Assembly: GCA_964017195.1 (NCBI GenBank)
Contig: OZ024895.1
Location: 8,056,001 to 8,120,000 of the forward strand
Length of the DNA: 64,000 nucleotides
Source: Siderastrea radians
Taxonomy: Eukaryota > Cnidaria > Anthozoa > Scleractinia > Rhizangiidae
Reading direction: 5' to 3'
Shown: positions 11,856-23,322 of the stretch, piece after piece
Layout of the letters: every line of letters starts with the position of its first letter
How positions within the stretch are numbered: the first letter of the stretch is position 1
Made by a program: the position numbers and the translations under genes
The notes under the pieces: model-generated
What the model saw: only the letters and a program-made list of their open reading frames with translations
Databases searched by the model: none
What the model was told of the DNA's origin: nothing

Positions 11856-12397
11856 GGAAGGAATTACGAAAAATTATGGCGTTTTGAACAATTTGGGCGC
11901 TTGTGGCATAGATATGCACTCATTGTAGGCAGAATATCTCCTGTACGGTTTATTTATTTGCTTATAACCAAACTTGGCAGGCTTCAAATACGTATAATTA
12001 CGAAAGTTTTCACCGGAGTGCGTCATGAGATGTTCGATGCTGTTTGCGTGACAAGGTAATGTATTCACTACAAATCAAAATTTCATTTTTTGTTCCTAAA
12101 ATCATTACTTTTTAACTTCCTGTGACGCACTTCGGTGAAAAGTTTTGATCAAATTCTTGCTTGTTTAAACCCCCTTTCAGTGACGTCTGATTTATGTTAA
12201 AATGGCAGTCTCAATAGCACCCTCAAATTCCTCAAATTCCTTAAATTAAATGAAAAAACTGTTTTTGTTTTCAGAATCCTGATAAAATTTTGCATAAGCT
12301 GTGGTAATTAAATAGTTTTTGGACTAACATAAGTCACATTTTAGTCCCAGTGAAAATGTCCTAAAAATCACTAAATTAGGGTTCAGGACCACCTTAA

Positions 12398-14555
12398 TGC
12401 TCACAATATTAAATGCTTTTTATCATTTTAGAGAAGCATTTAGCTTCATGTGTAAATTGCCCATTTCAGATCTCTTGAGTGTTCCTCGGGAGAATTGTGA
12501 GTTTTGTCTACTAGAAAAAAGCAATTGTGTGAATATGACTAAATTATTTGAAAGCAAATACTATCCAGATGTCACATGAGTTAAAATGTGGCATTACACC
12601 TGAACAGTTTACAATAAACCTGAATGGGCGTAATTCACAAGGTGAAACGATGATGTTATTAACCCAGGGTTGAACAACTATTTGCCTCGTACACGTAATT
12701 TTTTACCAAATTGTTTTACATTTATTAATACAACCACATTAATTTTGATGAGACAAAAAATTTTTCAGTCTCACATGCACTTTCACCCGGGGTAGTCAAG
12801 CAAAAAGACACATGGGCAAGCCTGAAATGGCCTTCTGTATGGAAACATGATGGGTGTGTGTAAGTGGCTCATCACGCACATCACATTTCCATGCACTAGG
12901 TGAGTTAAGTGATTACTCACATGTTCTTTTTGCTTGACTATCCCAAAACGTCAAGAGAGGCTGCTTGTAGTCTATTTCACCAGTTTCAAATTAAATGCAT
13001 GAACTGAACAAAAAAGGTGCCAAAACCTTGCAAAGTGTTAGCAGTGTTTCACAGTTGTTCTTAGTTTAGAGGCCACGGTCAGAATGGTAAAAACAACACT
13101 CAAACAACTGGGAAAGCAATCTTCAACTTATTGATTATGGCATCTGATTTGTATCTGAGCATTTGGAACTGTTTAAACACAGAGCAACAACAAGTGTGGG
13201 TAAACCAATGTCAATTTTGCGTGGTATAACCAATGAAATGTAGCTCTTTCTGATGATTTCATACTGACTCGCCATGAATGTGTGACAGTTTCCTATTATT
13301 TTTATTCTTGACTTGATATTTTGGAGTCAAAAAACCTACCGTTTGTAAAATTTTAATGATCAACATGACAATGAAAGAAATTAATTGTAAACACAACTCT
13401 AAATGCTTTTAATAAATTTCTATTTCTACACAGTTTCTTGTCATCCTAAAAAATCAAGCAGCGTGGATCAATTTTGATTTGTGTCTTAGCTAGTGATGCT
13501 GTTGGAACTTCTCCCCAAATTATATTTGCGGCAAAGTAATTTTTGTAGTCCATTTTTCTTGTGGGGTTGCTCGTGGGGGAAAAAACTGTCAGCTCCCTTT
13601 ATTGTTGAGTGTTTACCGACCATGTTTGATTGGAACGGGTATATTATAGGTACCTAAATCCCCCTGAAGCAGGTATGTAAATCCCTAGTGCGCCCGGCTC
13701 TCGAATATGCAGCTCTGGTCTGGAATCTGTATTGATTAAAGGACATGCTAGCATTAGAAAAAGTTCAGCGAAGAGCCTCTCGTCTTTCTCTCTGCCAAAA
13801 ACGTGTAGACAGAAAGAAGCTGAAGGGCTACATGTAGTGGCCTAATTAGAAACACCTAGATTGTATGTTTCCCTTGTTGAATAACTGTAACAGTCTACCA
13901 GGGCCTGCTGCTGGGGCTTGTTCAGGAGTGGGCTTAGGCATGTTCTCAACATGTATTAGTCGCTCAACCTTAGTTGGTGGGGGGGGGGGGGGGGGTTGGG
14001 GTTTGTTCTTGGGCTGGGTTGGGTTTTCGGCTTAATTCAGGATCACACCTACATACATTAATTATCCATAGTTTTTAATGGTATTGCATACTTTGTACAT
14101 AGATTTTAAATTGCTCTATTTTAATATTTTTTAATTTTATTTTTTACATAGTTCATGCCAGCTGCTTTATCTTTTTATTTAGGCAAATGTTATAGGGACA
14201 ACCTCCCATTTTCCATTTTTATATGTTATTATAAATTATACTTTGGCCTCACCATTGTGAGTTTTGTTATGAGTTGATAACCTATCCCTTCAGCCAAACA
14301 AAATGCTAGAAATCCAATGTACATAGTCCAGTTTTTAATAACCAGTACTATTAATTTGATCAACTGTTTGGCTAAATTGTAAATTTCTTAATTCCATACA
14401 CTTGTTATTTCCACTGTACAATGCAACCACATTTGGTAAGCTGTGTCATCCCAAGTGGTGAAGGTGCAGTGGCACCTTCACCTTCATAATACATTTAGCA
14501 AGTTTGGTGTAGTTTGAAGTGTATTTGCTAAATAAATGGTTGCCTTAACTTGCAG
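12398..14555. other. Intron with duplicated intronic sequence and retroelement scraps
   Basis: No receptor exon is found. Around 12430-12480 and 13130-13180 the sequence resembles 16350-16400 and 16475-16510 (AGCTTCATGTGTAAATTGC against GGCTTCATGTAAATTGC), so the intron was copied along with the exons. A small inverted pair (about 12790-12812 and 12930-12955) surrounds ~120 bases. There is a G20-like run near 13978-13998. Confidence 0.5.
13676..13800 (+). pseudogene. Fragment of a non-LTR retrotransposon reverse transcriptase
   Basis: Translation gives CKSLVRPALEYAALVWNLY, a stop, then LKDMLALEKVQRRASRL. The pattern R-x-x-L-E-Y-A-x-x-V-W followed by L-E-x-V-Q-R-R-A is characteristic of the region just after the RT domain in LINE polyproteins of the CR1/Jockey/RTE type. 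It has an in-frame TGA and nothing else of the element is visible, so it is a dead scrap in the intron. Confidence 0.75.
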
Positions 14556-14801
14556 TGCCTTCATCCATCCAAGCAATACAAAATAAGACTGTAACTGAAG
14601 GTGACAATGTGACTCTGCACTGTATGGCATCTGGGACACCTCCACCGTCTGTGTCTTGGGTTAAGGTCAGCAGTGGTCAGCGCTTCAATGAGAGTGAGTT
14701 GATGTTCACAAATATTAACAGGAGTGAAGCTGGAGAATACAGATGTGAAGCCAACAATGAGTGTGGCAATGCCTCAGAGACTGCGAGCATTGATGTGCAA
14801 T
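14556..14801 (+). CDS. Receptor gene, Ig domain 2 (type 1)
   Basis: 246 nt, phase 1-1, acceptor CTTGCAG, donor GTATGT. Joined to the previous exon the first codon is GTG (Val), giving VPSSI. It is a classic I-set-like domain: TVTEGDNVTLHC holds the B-strand Cys, VSWVKV the C-strand Trp, and SEAGEYRCEANN the D-x-G-x-Y-x-C-like motif with Glu for Asp. An extra Cys sits in the F-G loop (NNECGN). Several N-x-S/T sites suggest glycosylation. It pairs with the type-2 exon downstream to form the repeating two-exon unit. Confidence 0.9.
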
Positions 14802-15675
14802 GTATGTTTATCATGAATTAATAAAATTTAAAACTTACCTGTAATAAACATAAGACGACAAGTGGACTTTGGTTAATTTATCCAGGTTCTTAAGTTACTG
14901 TGTTGTGTTCATTGAGAAGACGCTGCCCCTGTCGAGTGACTGTATCTCCACCCAGGTTTTTTAAGGCCCAATATTAGCAATGATGCAATTCAATAGTCTG
15001 CTGTCTGGCCTCTATATACAGTACAGTACATATATTCTTATGATAAAAATTGGGAGAGTTATTTTGTTTAAACATCAATACATTTCTTTCTTTGTGATCA
15101 TGTTCTCCATTCCCAATACCTTAATAGTTACATGTATTAATTTTATTTTCAATAGATATCTGTATTTGATTGAATAGCAGGTTCACATCAGCTCTTTTAG
15201 CTGCTGCCTTTTAACCTAGCTGCTTTATCAATAAAATCATATGTTGTTATGTTATGTTACATTGCATGTTACGTCATGTTATGTGCATGCTCCATCATGC
15301 AGTGATATTGTAAGGAGAAGTTAGATACTGATGACTATTGGGGTTTGAAGGGTGCTGGGAAATAATCTTGTAAGAATGCTGCATGCTGCAGGTCAAATTA
15401 TGCTTAGATGGTAAATTTCACTGGTTGATGGGGGGGGGGGGTTACTTAATATTTAAAAACTGACACTGCATATGATCAGTTTTTAATAGGTAAATCCTAC
15501 CTTATTTTGATATTGAATTTACAGGCAAACCAACGAAAGTTCACTTACACTGTAGTACAACTGTAACAATGAAAAAACTATCCACTGGTGGTCCTGTTGG
15601 TACTTCAGTTGTTACCTTAAGTTTGTGGAGTTTATTTTTATTTTTTTGTCACAGTGTACATTTCTTTTGTTTTAG
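14802..15675. other. Intron between Ig exons 2 and 3
   Basis: No further exon is seen. It contains a short ATGTT-type repeat near 15238-15290 and a G10 run near 15430. The 65-residue frame at 14980-15177 is not convincing. Confidence 0.5.
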
Positions 15676-15933
15676 ACAAACCACAGATTCTCCAGTTTGA
15701 GGGAGATGAAACAAATGTCTGTCAGAATGATGTTGTCACCTTCACCTGCTCAGCTGATGGTAACCCTGTGGTACATACATATCAATTGTATGAGAATGAT
15801 ACCCTGGTGGGCAGCAACAGTTCAGGAGTTTGGAGCAGAGCCATGTCAGCAGGAGGGCAGTTTATCTACAAATGTGTGGCTAACAACACTTTAGGAACAG
15901 CAAGCAGCATGAGTGTTTCCATTACTGTCAATG
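15676..15933 (+). CDS. Receptor gene, Ig domain 3 (type 2)
   Basis: 258 nt, phase 1-1, acceptor TTGTTTTAG, donor GTAAAC. It closely resembles Ig domain 1 and aligns without internal gaps apart from two residues in the SNSSG loop. It shares TNVCQNDVVTFTC (extra Cys plus B-strand Cys), NPVVHTYQLYEND in place of the C-strand Trp, GVWSRAMS and FIYKCVANN. The decayed fragment at 7656 is an equally close relative. It follows a type-1 domain with only a few linker residues (VQYKPQ). Confidence 0.9.
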
Positions 15934-17499
15934 GTAAACAAAAATTAATGTTACATTTATTAAATTCTACATGGAGGAGTGTAACAAAACGTAGAGCTAT
16001 CAGTGTGACTTCTAGTAGCAAGGCATTTTATCATGAATGTGACAAAATTCACTGTAGTTGAACGGAAACTTGTTGGACCTTAGCTTGCAGGGTCCAGAGT
16101 GGTGTCAATGTTTTGAGAAAACTGAGGTATTATTAATTAAGCTTTAACTGACCCACTAGTGCTTGCATCTACAGTCTCTTCTATAGGTTTCTAATTACAA
16201 TATCAGCTATCCATACTGTTTTTCATTCAGAGCTTTTTATTCAAACTTTCAGCGAACACATTGGCCATCACAGGGGATCCTCGCAATAGCCGTAATATTC
16301 AAAGTAGCGTCAGATTAGTCATCCCTTTTAAATACTTTGTGTCATTTTAAAGGTCCATTTGGCTTCATGTAAATTGCTCAGACTGTTTAGGTCATTTAAT
16401 TTGACATGCTCTGGAAAATTTACCATCTACTGATCTACACTGTAGGAGAAAAACTGAATCCAGTAATTGTTTTATTATGCATCTGCTTTGAGCATTTGTG
16501 TGACAAAAGTGCGCACAGAAAAACTAAACATCCATCAACATATCAGTTTGTTTACTTAATAACTTGAGTTTTAAGGTTACATAATTTTTTTTCTCACTCT
16601 AAACGTTTCCAGTAAGGTTTTGCAAAATGTTTGTTTTTGAAATCTTAAAATTAGTACATGAAAAATTTTCACTGAATACAATTCCACTCTAGTTACACAA
16701 TAATAATGCCAGCTGGAAGTAGCAGGGTGCTTGTAGTCAATCAAACTTGATAATTATAGTGACAGCAGTGTATAACGATAATAGTTGTTAACAGATATTA
16801 ACATTAATTTGATCTAGTATTTAGCTTGTAATTGTTAACTTACCCAACTTCAATTATTTTCAATGCAACTGCATTATTTTCAATTGGTAAGCTGTGTCTT
16901 CCTATGCGAGAAAGAAAAATCGCTCAGTCACATATGCCCCAACATTGAATAATGAATACTGGCCTTTAATGGTACCAATTTTGATAGAAAGGTAGCCCTT
17001 TCAAATTGGTGCCTGGGGTGCTTATTTCAAATTTAGGATAATGAGAGTGTGCTTATTTGAGGGGGGGAGGGGCACTTGTTTAATTATTCAATTACACTGT
17101 ATAGCATTTAAGCGCATACAGCAACATAACCTGAGTATTAAAATACCAAAATTGTTCCTATATAGCAGTTCACAGACAAAACATACTAATTTGCAGATCT
17201 GTTCGTATCATTGTGATGGTAGTCAAAGTATACAATGAACAAAAATTAAACCTTTTTTATACAATGTACCTCAACAAAAGCTAAAAACAGATTGAAGATC
17301 TTTTTGGGCTTTAAGTGCTCAAAGGCTTCGGTATTCATTTTGTGTTGTGATTTGTGCCAAAACTTTGCACCCCCTTTTTGTTTTTGTTTTTTTTCATAAT
17401 GATACAAGGAGTATAAAACACCCCCAATACATTGTCGAGTTACACTACAATGCACTACAAATTGCTTACCCCATCCCACGTACTCATACACACACCGAC
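15934..17499. other. Intron after Ig exon 3, left part
   Basis: No exon is seen. 16350-16510 matches the intron downstream of Ig exon 1 (about 12430-13180), and 16860-16900 resembles 14420-14450 (AATGCAACTGCATT...GGTAAGCTGTGTC). These paired intronic similarities show that whole genomic segments, not only exons, were duplicated. Confidence 0.5.
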
Positions 17500-17752
17500 A
17501 CTCCAAATACTCTACACATAGACAAATAGTGCTCATAGGTAAGAGGAACTAATGGACCTACCCACCTTCGTCTTCCCCACCCCACCCCTGACTCATTGAT
17601 CACACCTTGCGCTCCCGTGCTTTGTGCGTCACGCAAAATGAAGACGACTGGGGATGAATCAGGGGTGGGGTGGGGAAGAGGAAGATGGGTGGGGTGCATT
17701 AGCTTCTTTTACCTATGAGCACTATTTGTCTATATGAAGTGTATTTGGAGTA
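17500..17752. repeat. Imperfect palindrome, about 250 bp (MITE-like)
   Basis: CACTCCAAATACTCTACACATAG and the following GACAAATAGTGCTCATAGG return inverted at about 17712-17752. Inside them CTTCCCCACCCCACCCCTGA and its complement lie either side of the centre near 17625. The half-unit TTACACCTTGCGCTCC...GATGAGTC is repeated again directly at 17756-17825. No coding potential. Confidence 0.7.
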
Positions 17753-17922
17753 CCCATTACACCTTGCGCTCCTGTGACGTGTGCGTCGCGCAACATGAAG
17801 ACGACTGGGGATGAGTCTGACTCAACCCTGTGTACTCACATGCTCACGTACTGACACACTACAAAAACAGAGACGTGTACATCTGCAGAATAACAAAGGA
17901 GTTAATTTATAAATATAGTGTA

Positions 17923-19080
17923 TTACAGTGCAACGAATTCAACTGGGGCCACCCAACGTTTTTCTGCCAATCACAAGGCGAGTTCAGAACAAAAGAATTG
18001 GGGTTGCGGTTGCTTTCGGACCAATCACAATAGGGGTAAAATTTAACTAGTTTGAGTGGGAATTGACGCGGAGGGCTTTGCGAAGGCGAACCTCGACGCT
18101 TATTCTCATGGCAAAATGTTGTTCCTTTCGATCAACGACAAGGCAAACCAATGAAAAGGGAAAAATAAAAAAAATTACTGAATGTCAGTCGGTTATTTTG
18201 AAAACTGCAACAAACGAAATTAATATATTTACCGGATGACGGCCTGGATTGAAGATGAAACTGACTCAGCGCAAATATATTTCCCGAATGCTGAAGACGA
18301 AATGGGCTAAACACAAATGTTTACCGAACGATGGCCGAAAAATGGACGAAATGGATTCAGTGCAATTATGTATGACCGGATGATGGCGGGGAAGACGAAA
18401 CAGACTGACAAATGCACATGTTTACCGAATGACAGCCGCGTCCACAACAAAATATTATGACTTCGGTCGTAACACAAGAGAGTTGAGAAAAGCTATAATT
18501 AAACCGTACAGCTGATCAAGAAACTGTGTTTCGTCAACTGTCAACATGTTGTTACAGTCCAGTGATTTCCAATTAGCGGGTCACAGAAGTCTTGCATGGA
18601 AATCTTGGTCTTCGAGATGTTTATTTTATTTTGTCCCTCTTTTTGTCCCCATCATTCAAAAGTATTTTTGTTTTGAGTCTCTTTCGTCATCAACATTCTT
18701 GGCTTTCATTCAACAAAACGCATTTGTGTCCAGTTTGTTTCGTGTTCAAACTTCATGGCCGTCATGCGGTAAAACATATTTTGCACTGAGTCTGTTTCGT
18801 CTTCAAAATTTCCGGCCGCCCGTCGGCAAACAATTGTTTCTGTTTGCTTGTCTTGCCTTTGACTAAAATAAATGTCATTTCGCCATAAAAATAAGCATTG
18901 AAGTGCACATTAGCGTAGCCTTTCGCATCGATTCCCGCTCAAATGCAAACCAGAAGTAAAATTTTACCCCTATTGTGATTGGTCCCAAAGCAACCGCGAC
19001 CCCGATTCTTTTGTTCTAAACTCACCTTGTGATTGGCAGAAAAACGTTGGGTGGCCCCAGTTGAATTTGTTGCACTGTAA
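17923..19080. mobile_element. Inverted-repeat transposon with internal satellite arms
   Basis: Terminal inverted repeats of about 120 bases start TTACAGTGCAAC and include AACTGGGGCCACCCAACG. They occupy 17923-18045 and 18955-19080. Inside, each arm carries irregular repeats of ~50 bases with core TTTACCGAATGACGGCC and GACGAAACAGACT. These are forward at about 18220-18440 and inverted at about 18640-18870, so the whole element can fold on itself. No transposase is visible and I found no clear target duplication. Confidence 0.75.
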
Positions 19081-19449
19081 AAGATCTGATGATATGCATG
19101 TTTCCAAATTACACCCTTTTTGGTACTTACGAAGATTTATCTGCTATCGTTTTTGGTTTAAGGTGTAATTGGTGACCCTTGAAAATACTAAAATAAGAAA
19201 TTTCTCTACCTTTTTGTATACTGGAAGCACAATGAAGGCACCCCTTTCAGGGGGAGCCTTTTCTGTGTAGCCGACTGTAGGGAGTACCTCTCTCAGCCCA
19301 CCTATGTACATGTACTCATTTTTAATATAATGCAACCAATGCAACCATGATTCCCAAAACGAAGGAAATTTACTCATTGTCATACACACTTTCACCATGA
19401 GAAACAAATTTGTAATTTTTAATATTTTGCTACTGTTGTCTACTTGCAG

Positions 19450-19695
19450 TGCCTTCATCCATTGACGCAATACAAAATAAGACAGTAACTGAAGGTGATA
19501 ATGTGACTCTGTACTGTATGCCGTCTGGGACCCCTACACCAACTGTGTCTTGGATCAAAGTTGGCAGTGGTCAGCGCTTTAATGGGAACAAGTTGGTGTT
19601 ACCAAATATTAACAGGAGCGAAGCTGGAGAATATAGATGTGAAGCCAACAATGAGTGTGGCAACGCTTCAGAGTCTGCAAGTATTGATGTGCAAT
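19450..19695 (+). CDS. Receptor gene, Ig domain 4 (type 1)
   Basis: 246 nt, phase 1-1, acceptor TACTTGCAG, donor GTAAGT. It is nearly the same as Ig domain 2: VPSSI, TVTEGDNVTLYC, VSWIKV, RSEAGEYRCEANNECGN. B-strand Cys, C-strand Trp and F-strand Cys are all present, as is the extra loop Cys. The pair formed by this and the next exon is the tightest example of the two-exon unit, with only a 329-base intron between them. Confidence 0.9.
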
Positions 19696-20024
19696 GTAAG
19701 TTCACTTACTGAATGAAAAAAAATATATCATGAGGTGTCTTATCAAGTGATTCGTGTGTTTTGTTGATTTGAGTTCAGGTCAGAACATTCAGAAGATGGT
19801 CATTTTTATGCAAAGTCATGTACAGGGTTGTTTGCTCATTGAATCAAGTGCCGTTACAGTGCTGGATGAACGTACAGTTGCTTCCATATGTTCCTCTTTT
19901 AGGGGTCAATTTGGACAATTGCTGCAGCTTAAACTGCCCTTTGACGTTAAGTTTCCCCTACTGGTGTGGGTTGAATATCTTCTGGCTTTCTTTGGTTAAT
20001 TTTTGTTTTGCTGTGAATTTTTAG

Positions 20025-20279
20025 TTAAACCAGACAACGTTCAGTTATTGGCAAGTGAATCTGGAGTCTGTCGGGATACTGTCGTTAACTTCACTTGTTC
20101 AGCTGATGGTAACCCTATGATACATACATATCAGTTGTATGAGAACGGTACCCTGGTAAGCAACAGCAGTGCAGGAGTCTGGAGCAGAAATTTGTCATCA
20201 GAAGGAGTGTTCAACTACAAATGTGTGGCACATAATGCTCTAGGGACAGCAATGAGTACTTTTACTGTAACTGTAAATG
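20025..20279 (+). CDS. Receptor gene, Ig domain 5 (type 2)
   Basis: 255 nt, phase 1-1, acceptor GAATTTTTAG, donor GTAAAT. Features match the other type-2 domains: extra Cys (SGVCRD), B-strand Cys (NFTCSADGNP), HTYQLYENG instead of Trp, GVWSRNLSSEG, and F-strand Cys (YKCVAHN). It has diverged a little more, for example VCRDT for VCQND. There is no sign of loss of function. Confidence 0.9.
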
Positions 20280-20698
20280 GTAAATAAAATATTTTGTGTG
20301 TAAATTTTTGGAAAGTCAATAATAAATTATTTATTAATTGGACATTGGACATGCAGATTCAGTGCAAACAGAAACCATAAATTGTAGAGTTCGGTTATTA
20401 TTTTTCTTTTGTCGCAATGGAAAGCCAGTCAGATGTGAGATGAATTTTTAAATTTTTAATACCCAAGTATTAACTTGTAATTTAACCTTTAACATGGTCC
20501 TGAGAATTTCAGAAGTGTGACATTGCATTCATTCGCACAGTAATCGGTACAGATGACAGTTTCCACAATCAACCTAAAAGTTGTGCATTATTTCGCTCAA
20601 AGCAATACATGTAGATTGCTTTTTCCACAGATGGATGCCATTACATTTGCTACGTGCTTGAATTTCCCGCCTTCAGTTGTGCTACTGTTTAATTTCAG

Positions 20699-20745
20699 TG
20701 TCTTCATCCATCCTACTAATACAAAATGATGTCACACACGATTTC
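20699..20745 (+). pseudogene. Decayed Ig exon (type 1) fragment
   Basis: After an intact acceptor (AATTTCAG) the sequence reads VSSSILLIQND, matching the VPSSI-AIQNK start of type-1 exons. The similarity then stops and no domain follows. It lies only 175 bases upstream of the live type-1 exon and has no usable donor nearby, so it is a truncated duplicate. If its acceptor were used the reading frame would probably fail. Confidence 0.7.
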
Positions 20746-20919
20746 ACTAGTTTAAAAGTATTAAAATCTAGTTAGTGTAATTATTTGCATTGGTCTGACC
20801 AGCTGTTGCGCTAGATTGGTTCCCAGTGGAACCACAGTTGGTGCGTGTCAGTCTTCACTTCTGCACTTTTCATCATTAAAAACGATTTTTAATTCTTTGC
20901 TGCCTTTTTTTACCTGCAG

Positions 20920-21165
20920 TGCCTTCATCCATCGAAGCAGTACAAAATAAAACAGTAACTGAAGGTAACAGAGTGACTCTGCACTGTAATGCACCGGGAG
21001 TGTCTCCACCAATTGTGTCTTGGGTCAAGGTCAGCAGTGGGGAACGCTTCAATGTAAGGGAGTTGGTATTCACAAATATCAACAGGAGTGAAGCTGGAGA
21101 ATACAGATGTGAAGCCAACAATGCGTGTGGCAATGATTCAGAGACTGCAAGCATTGATGTGCAAT
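20920..21165 (+). CDS. Receptor gene, Ig domain 6 (type 1)
   Basis: 246 nt, phase 1-1, acceptor TACCTGCAG, donor GTAAGT. It shares VPSSIEAVQNKTVTEG, B-strand Cys (VTLHCNAPG), C-strand Trp (VSWVKV), and RSEAGEYRCEANNACGN with the extra loop Cys. It is the last of the three type-1 repeats and is followed by a 10.3-kb intron filled by two transposons. Confidence 0.9.
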
Positions 21166-22853
21166 GTAAGTAGTATATCAGTTATTATTTACAGGCTAAT
21201 GGTACGAAAGAAGTGTTGCCCTACGAATTTGGATTTCCTTTTCATCTTTTGCTACCTTTTTCCCCTTTCAAAATGTTGTTGCCGTGGAAATATCAAACTG
21301 TGAGAACAACGACGTCATATTAGATTACTGACTGAAAAGGTTTAGGAAATTGAAATGTTAGCCACCTTCGGATCAGTCTACAAGCATGAGTTGACCATGA
21401 GCATGACTTGCTAATTTTAGTTCAGCTACGTTCCAAGAACCGTCGTTCTTCTCTGTTGCTGACCAAAAGAGAAGGTTGCAGTAGGAATGACATTCGTGCA
21501 GCAGATGTTGATGGTAATCTAACGGATGTGCAGTAACTTTGAATAGTCGTACTCCTACTCGATCTCATAATCACAGTCTGATCTGAAGGTCCCTACTTAT
21601 GATTATGGTAATCAAATTCGTGATCATGTTGGATCATTTAAGGAAGTTCGCGCCCAAGTCTTCCCATGTTCATATTTTTTCCAAACTTTTGCTGTCCTTA
21701 GATAATGACCGACTCATGTCAGAAAGGAAACAAATTGGGGGGTCACCGCGCTCATTTCGGAAATAAAGCGTGTTGGAAGTGCTGTGTGTTTAGAAGTTTT
21801 GGTTATGGAAGGCGGAATCGGCTTTCTTGCCACAAGGATTAAAATAAGTTACGTGAAGGACTCTAGACAGTGCTTATTTAATCATTTCATCGCAAATAGG
21901 GTAAAATTAGCCTCACCAAAGGATAATTGAAAGTCACACATACCTGCAATCGTAGAAAAATTCGTTCGTATTTGAGTAGAAATCGCAATAAAATTAAAAC
22001 TTCTCACGTTCAGATTTTTTTGTCTAGTGCGTAGCATGTAGACACTATCGAAAAGCGAAAGAAAATTCGATAAGTGCTTCATATACATTTAATCGAAAAT
22101 ATGATGTAACACACATAAGGTTCTTACCAGGTTTACATGATCTTTTGGCTAATATGAAGTGGAGATTGAAGGGTTAGTACAAATATGTTTGGAACGCGTA
22201 ACTACGTCGATATATAATCGTGAAGACCAATCCTGACGAATTCAGGGATATTCGACCAATTGGATTCGAGAAAAGAACGCCATGGGTAATTGGAACCAAT
22301 TGAATTCGAGGACGAAAGATTACGACGAATCTCTGTGCTTGTGACCACGAAGAAATTCACTGAGCGAGCGGAAATGCTTAGCAAGCGGAAACCTTTTTCA
22401 GTGACTGGGAAGAGAATTTGGTGAGTGAACGTTTCTTTTTTTAACGTAACCTTTATGATGAATTTCTCTGAAAACTACTTTTTCAGTATGCCACAGTTTT
22501 CGAAGTACGAGTCAATCTGGACGAAAAGGCTTTAAAAGATACCTTCAAGTGTTCCATCTGTCGGCACCAACAGCTGAATGTACACACTTTGATGACTACG
22601 CTGCATTCCAAAGAAAATACTAAGCCTCTTTTGCGAAGAATTGAGTCCCGTTTGGGGATTATTGAGCCCCTTTTGGGCAAATTTGTGCCCTGTCTGGGGA
22701 TTATTGAACCCCTCAGTTTTAGGGGGGATTGAGCCCTGTTTTGGGATTATAAAGCCTGTGAACGGATTAAATACAAAGCCCAATTTGGGAAATGTATGCC
22801 AATGCTGCCACTGAACTGAAAACTCCTTTGATTGACGACACATCTGCGAAAGC

Positions 22854-23043
22854 TGCGGGCTATTTATGTAGTCAAAGTCATATTAAGAGTAGTAAAATCC
22901 TAAGCATCGATTTATTAAAATCGACTGATGAGAGCTTGCTGTCTTCACGTGCGACAACAACTTGTAGACGTTTCAAAATAGCCAAACAAATGAAACGACG
23001 TAGGGACCGAGAGCCGTCTAGATTGTTGATGGAGAAGGTATGA
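22854..23043 (+). pseudogene. Basic reading-frame remnant upstream of the 2A-OTU frame
   Basis: A short plus-strand frame reads through KAAGYLCSQSHI, then RRFKIAKQMKRRRDREP, a strongly basic patch, and stops at a TGA. It may be a remnant of the element's first protein. I do not recognise a family. It partly overlaps the left inverted arm, so chance openness is possible. Confidence 0.25.
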
Positions 23044-23322
23044 AGGTCCATGACCAAAAAAAAAGCTAGAAGCAAACTAAAGGTTTGGATGAGGAAGTCT
23101 ATTCTGAAGTCTTCGAAATTATAGAGTTTTGCTACTGACTATAAGTTTTGCTATTTAAGATATCTAAACAGATCCAACAGCTTTTTCACCAACTTTGTTA
23201 ATCTAAACAGACTTGCTCCAAACAAGTTTTTTAAAAAAGGCAAACTGAAACGTGATGCTTTGTTAGCTAACTGGCAAAAAATAAAATCAAGTAGCCATAC
23301 CAGAAGATTTTCTGTGTGAAGA

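Larger units (their letters stand above)
9430..12393. mobile_element. TTAA-flanked transposon, about 3 kb, non-autonomous
   Basis: The left end reads TTAA-GGTGTTACTGGA (TTAA at 9426-9429). The right end, reverse-complemented, reads TTAA-GGTGGTCCTGAA (TTAA at 12394-12397). TTAA duplications are typical of piggyBac and Kolobok superfamilies. Only about 13 terminal bases match well. The inside holds the 410-bp tandem duplication and inverted copies of an AGGGGAAGGGG-rich repeat. A 120-codon open frame at 9497-9859 resembles nothing I know and is not taken as a gene. The element sits in the intron between Ig exons 1 and 2. Confidence 0.55.

Noticed and set aside
12397..12579. 60-codon frame resembling a small exon
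   Set aside because: It overlaps the TTAA element's right edge, lacks splice signals and matches no domain; the region is duplicated intron sequence.
18546..18866. 106-codon plus-strand frame
   Set aside because: It runs through the inverted satellite arm of the transposon; the repeated CLFRLQ-like pattern reflects the DNA repeat.
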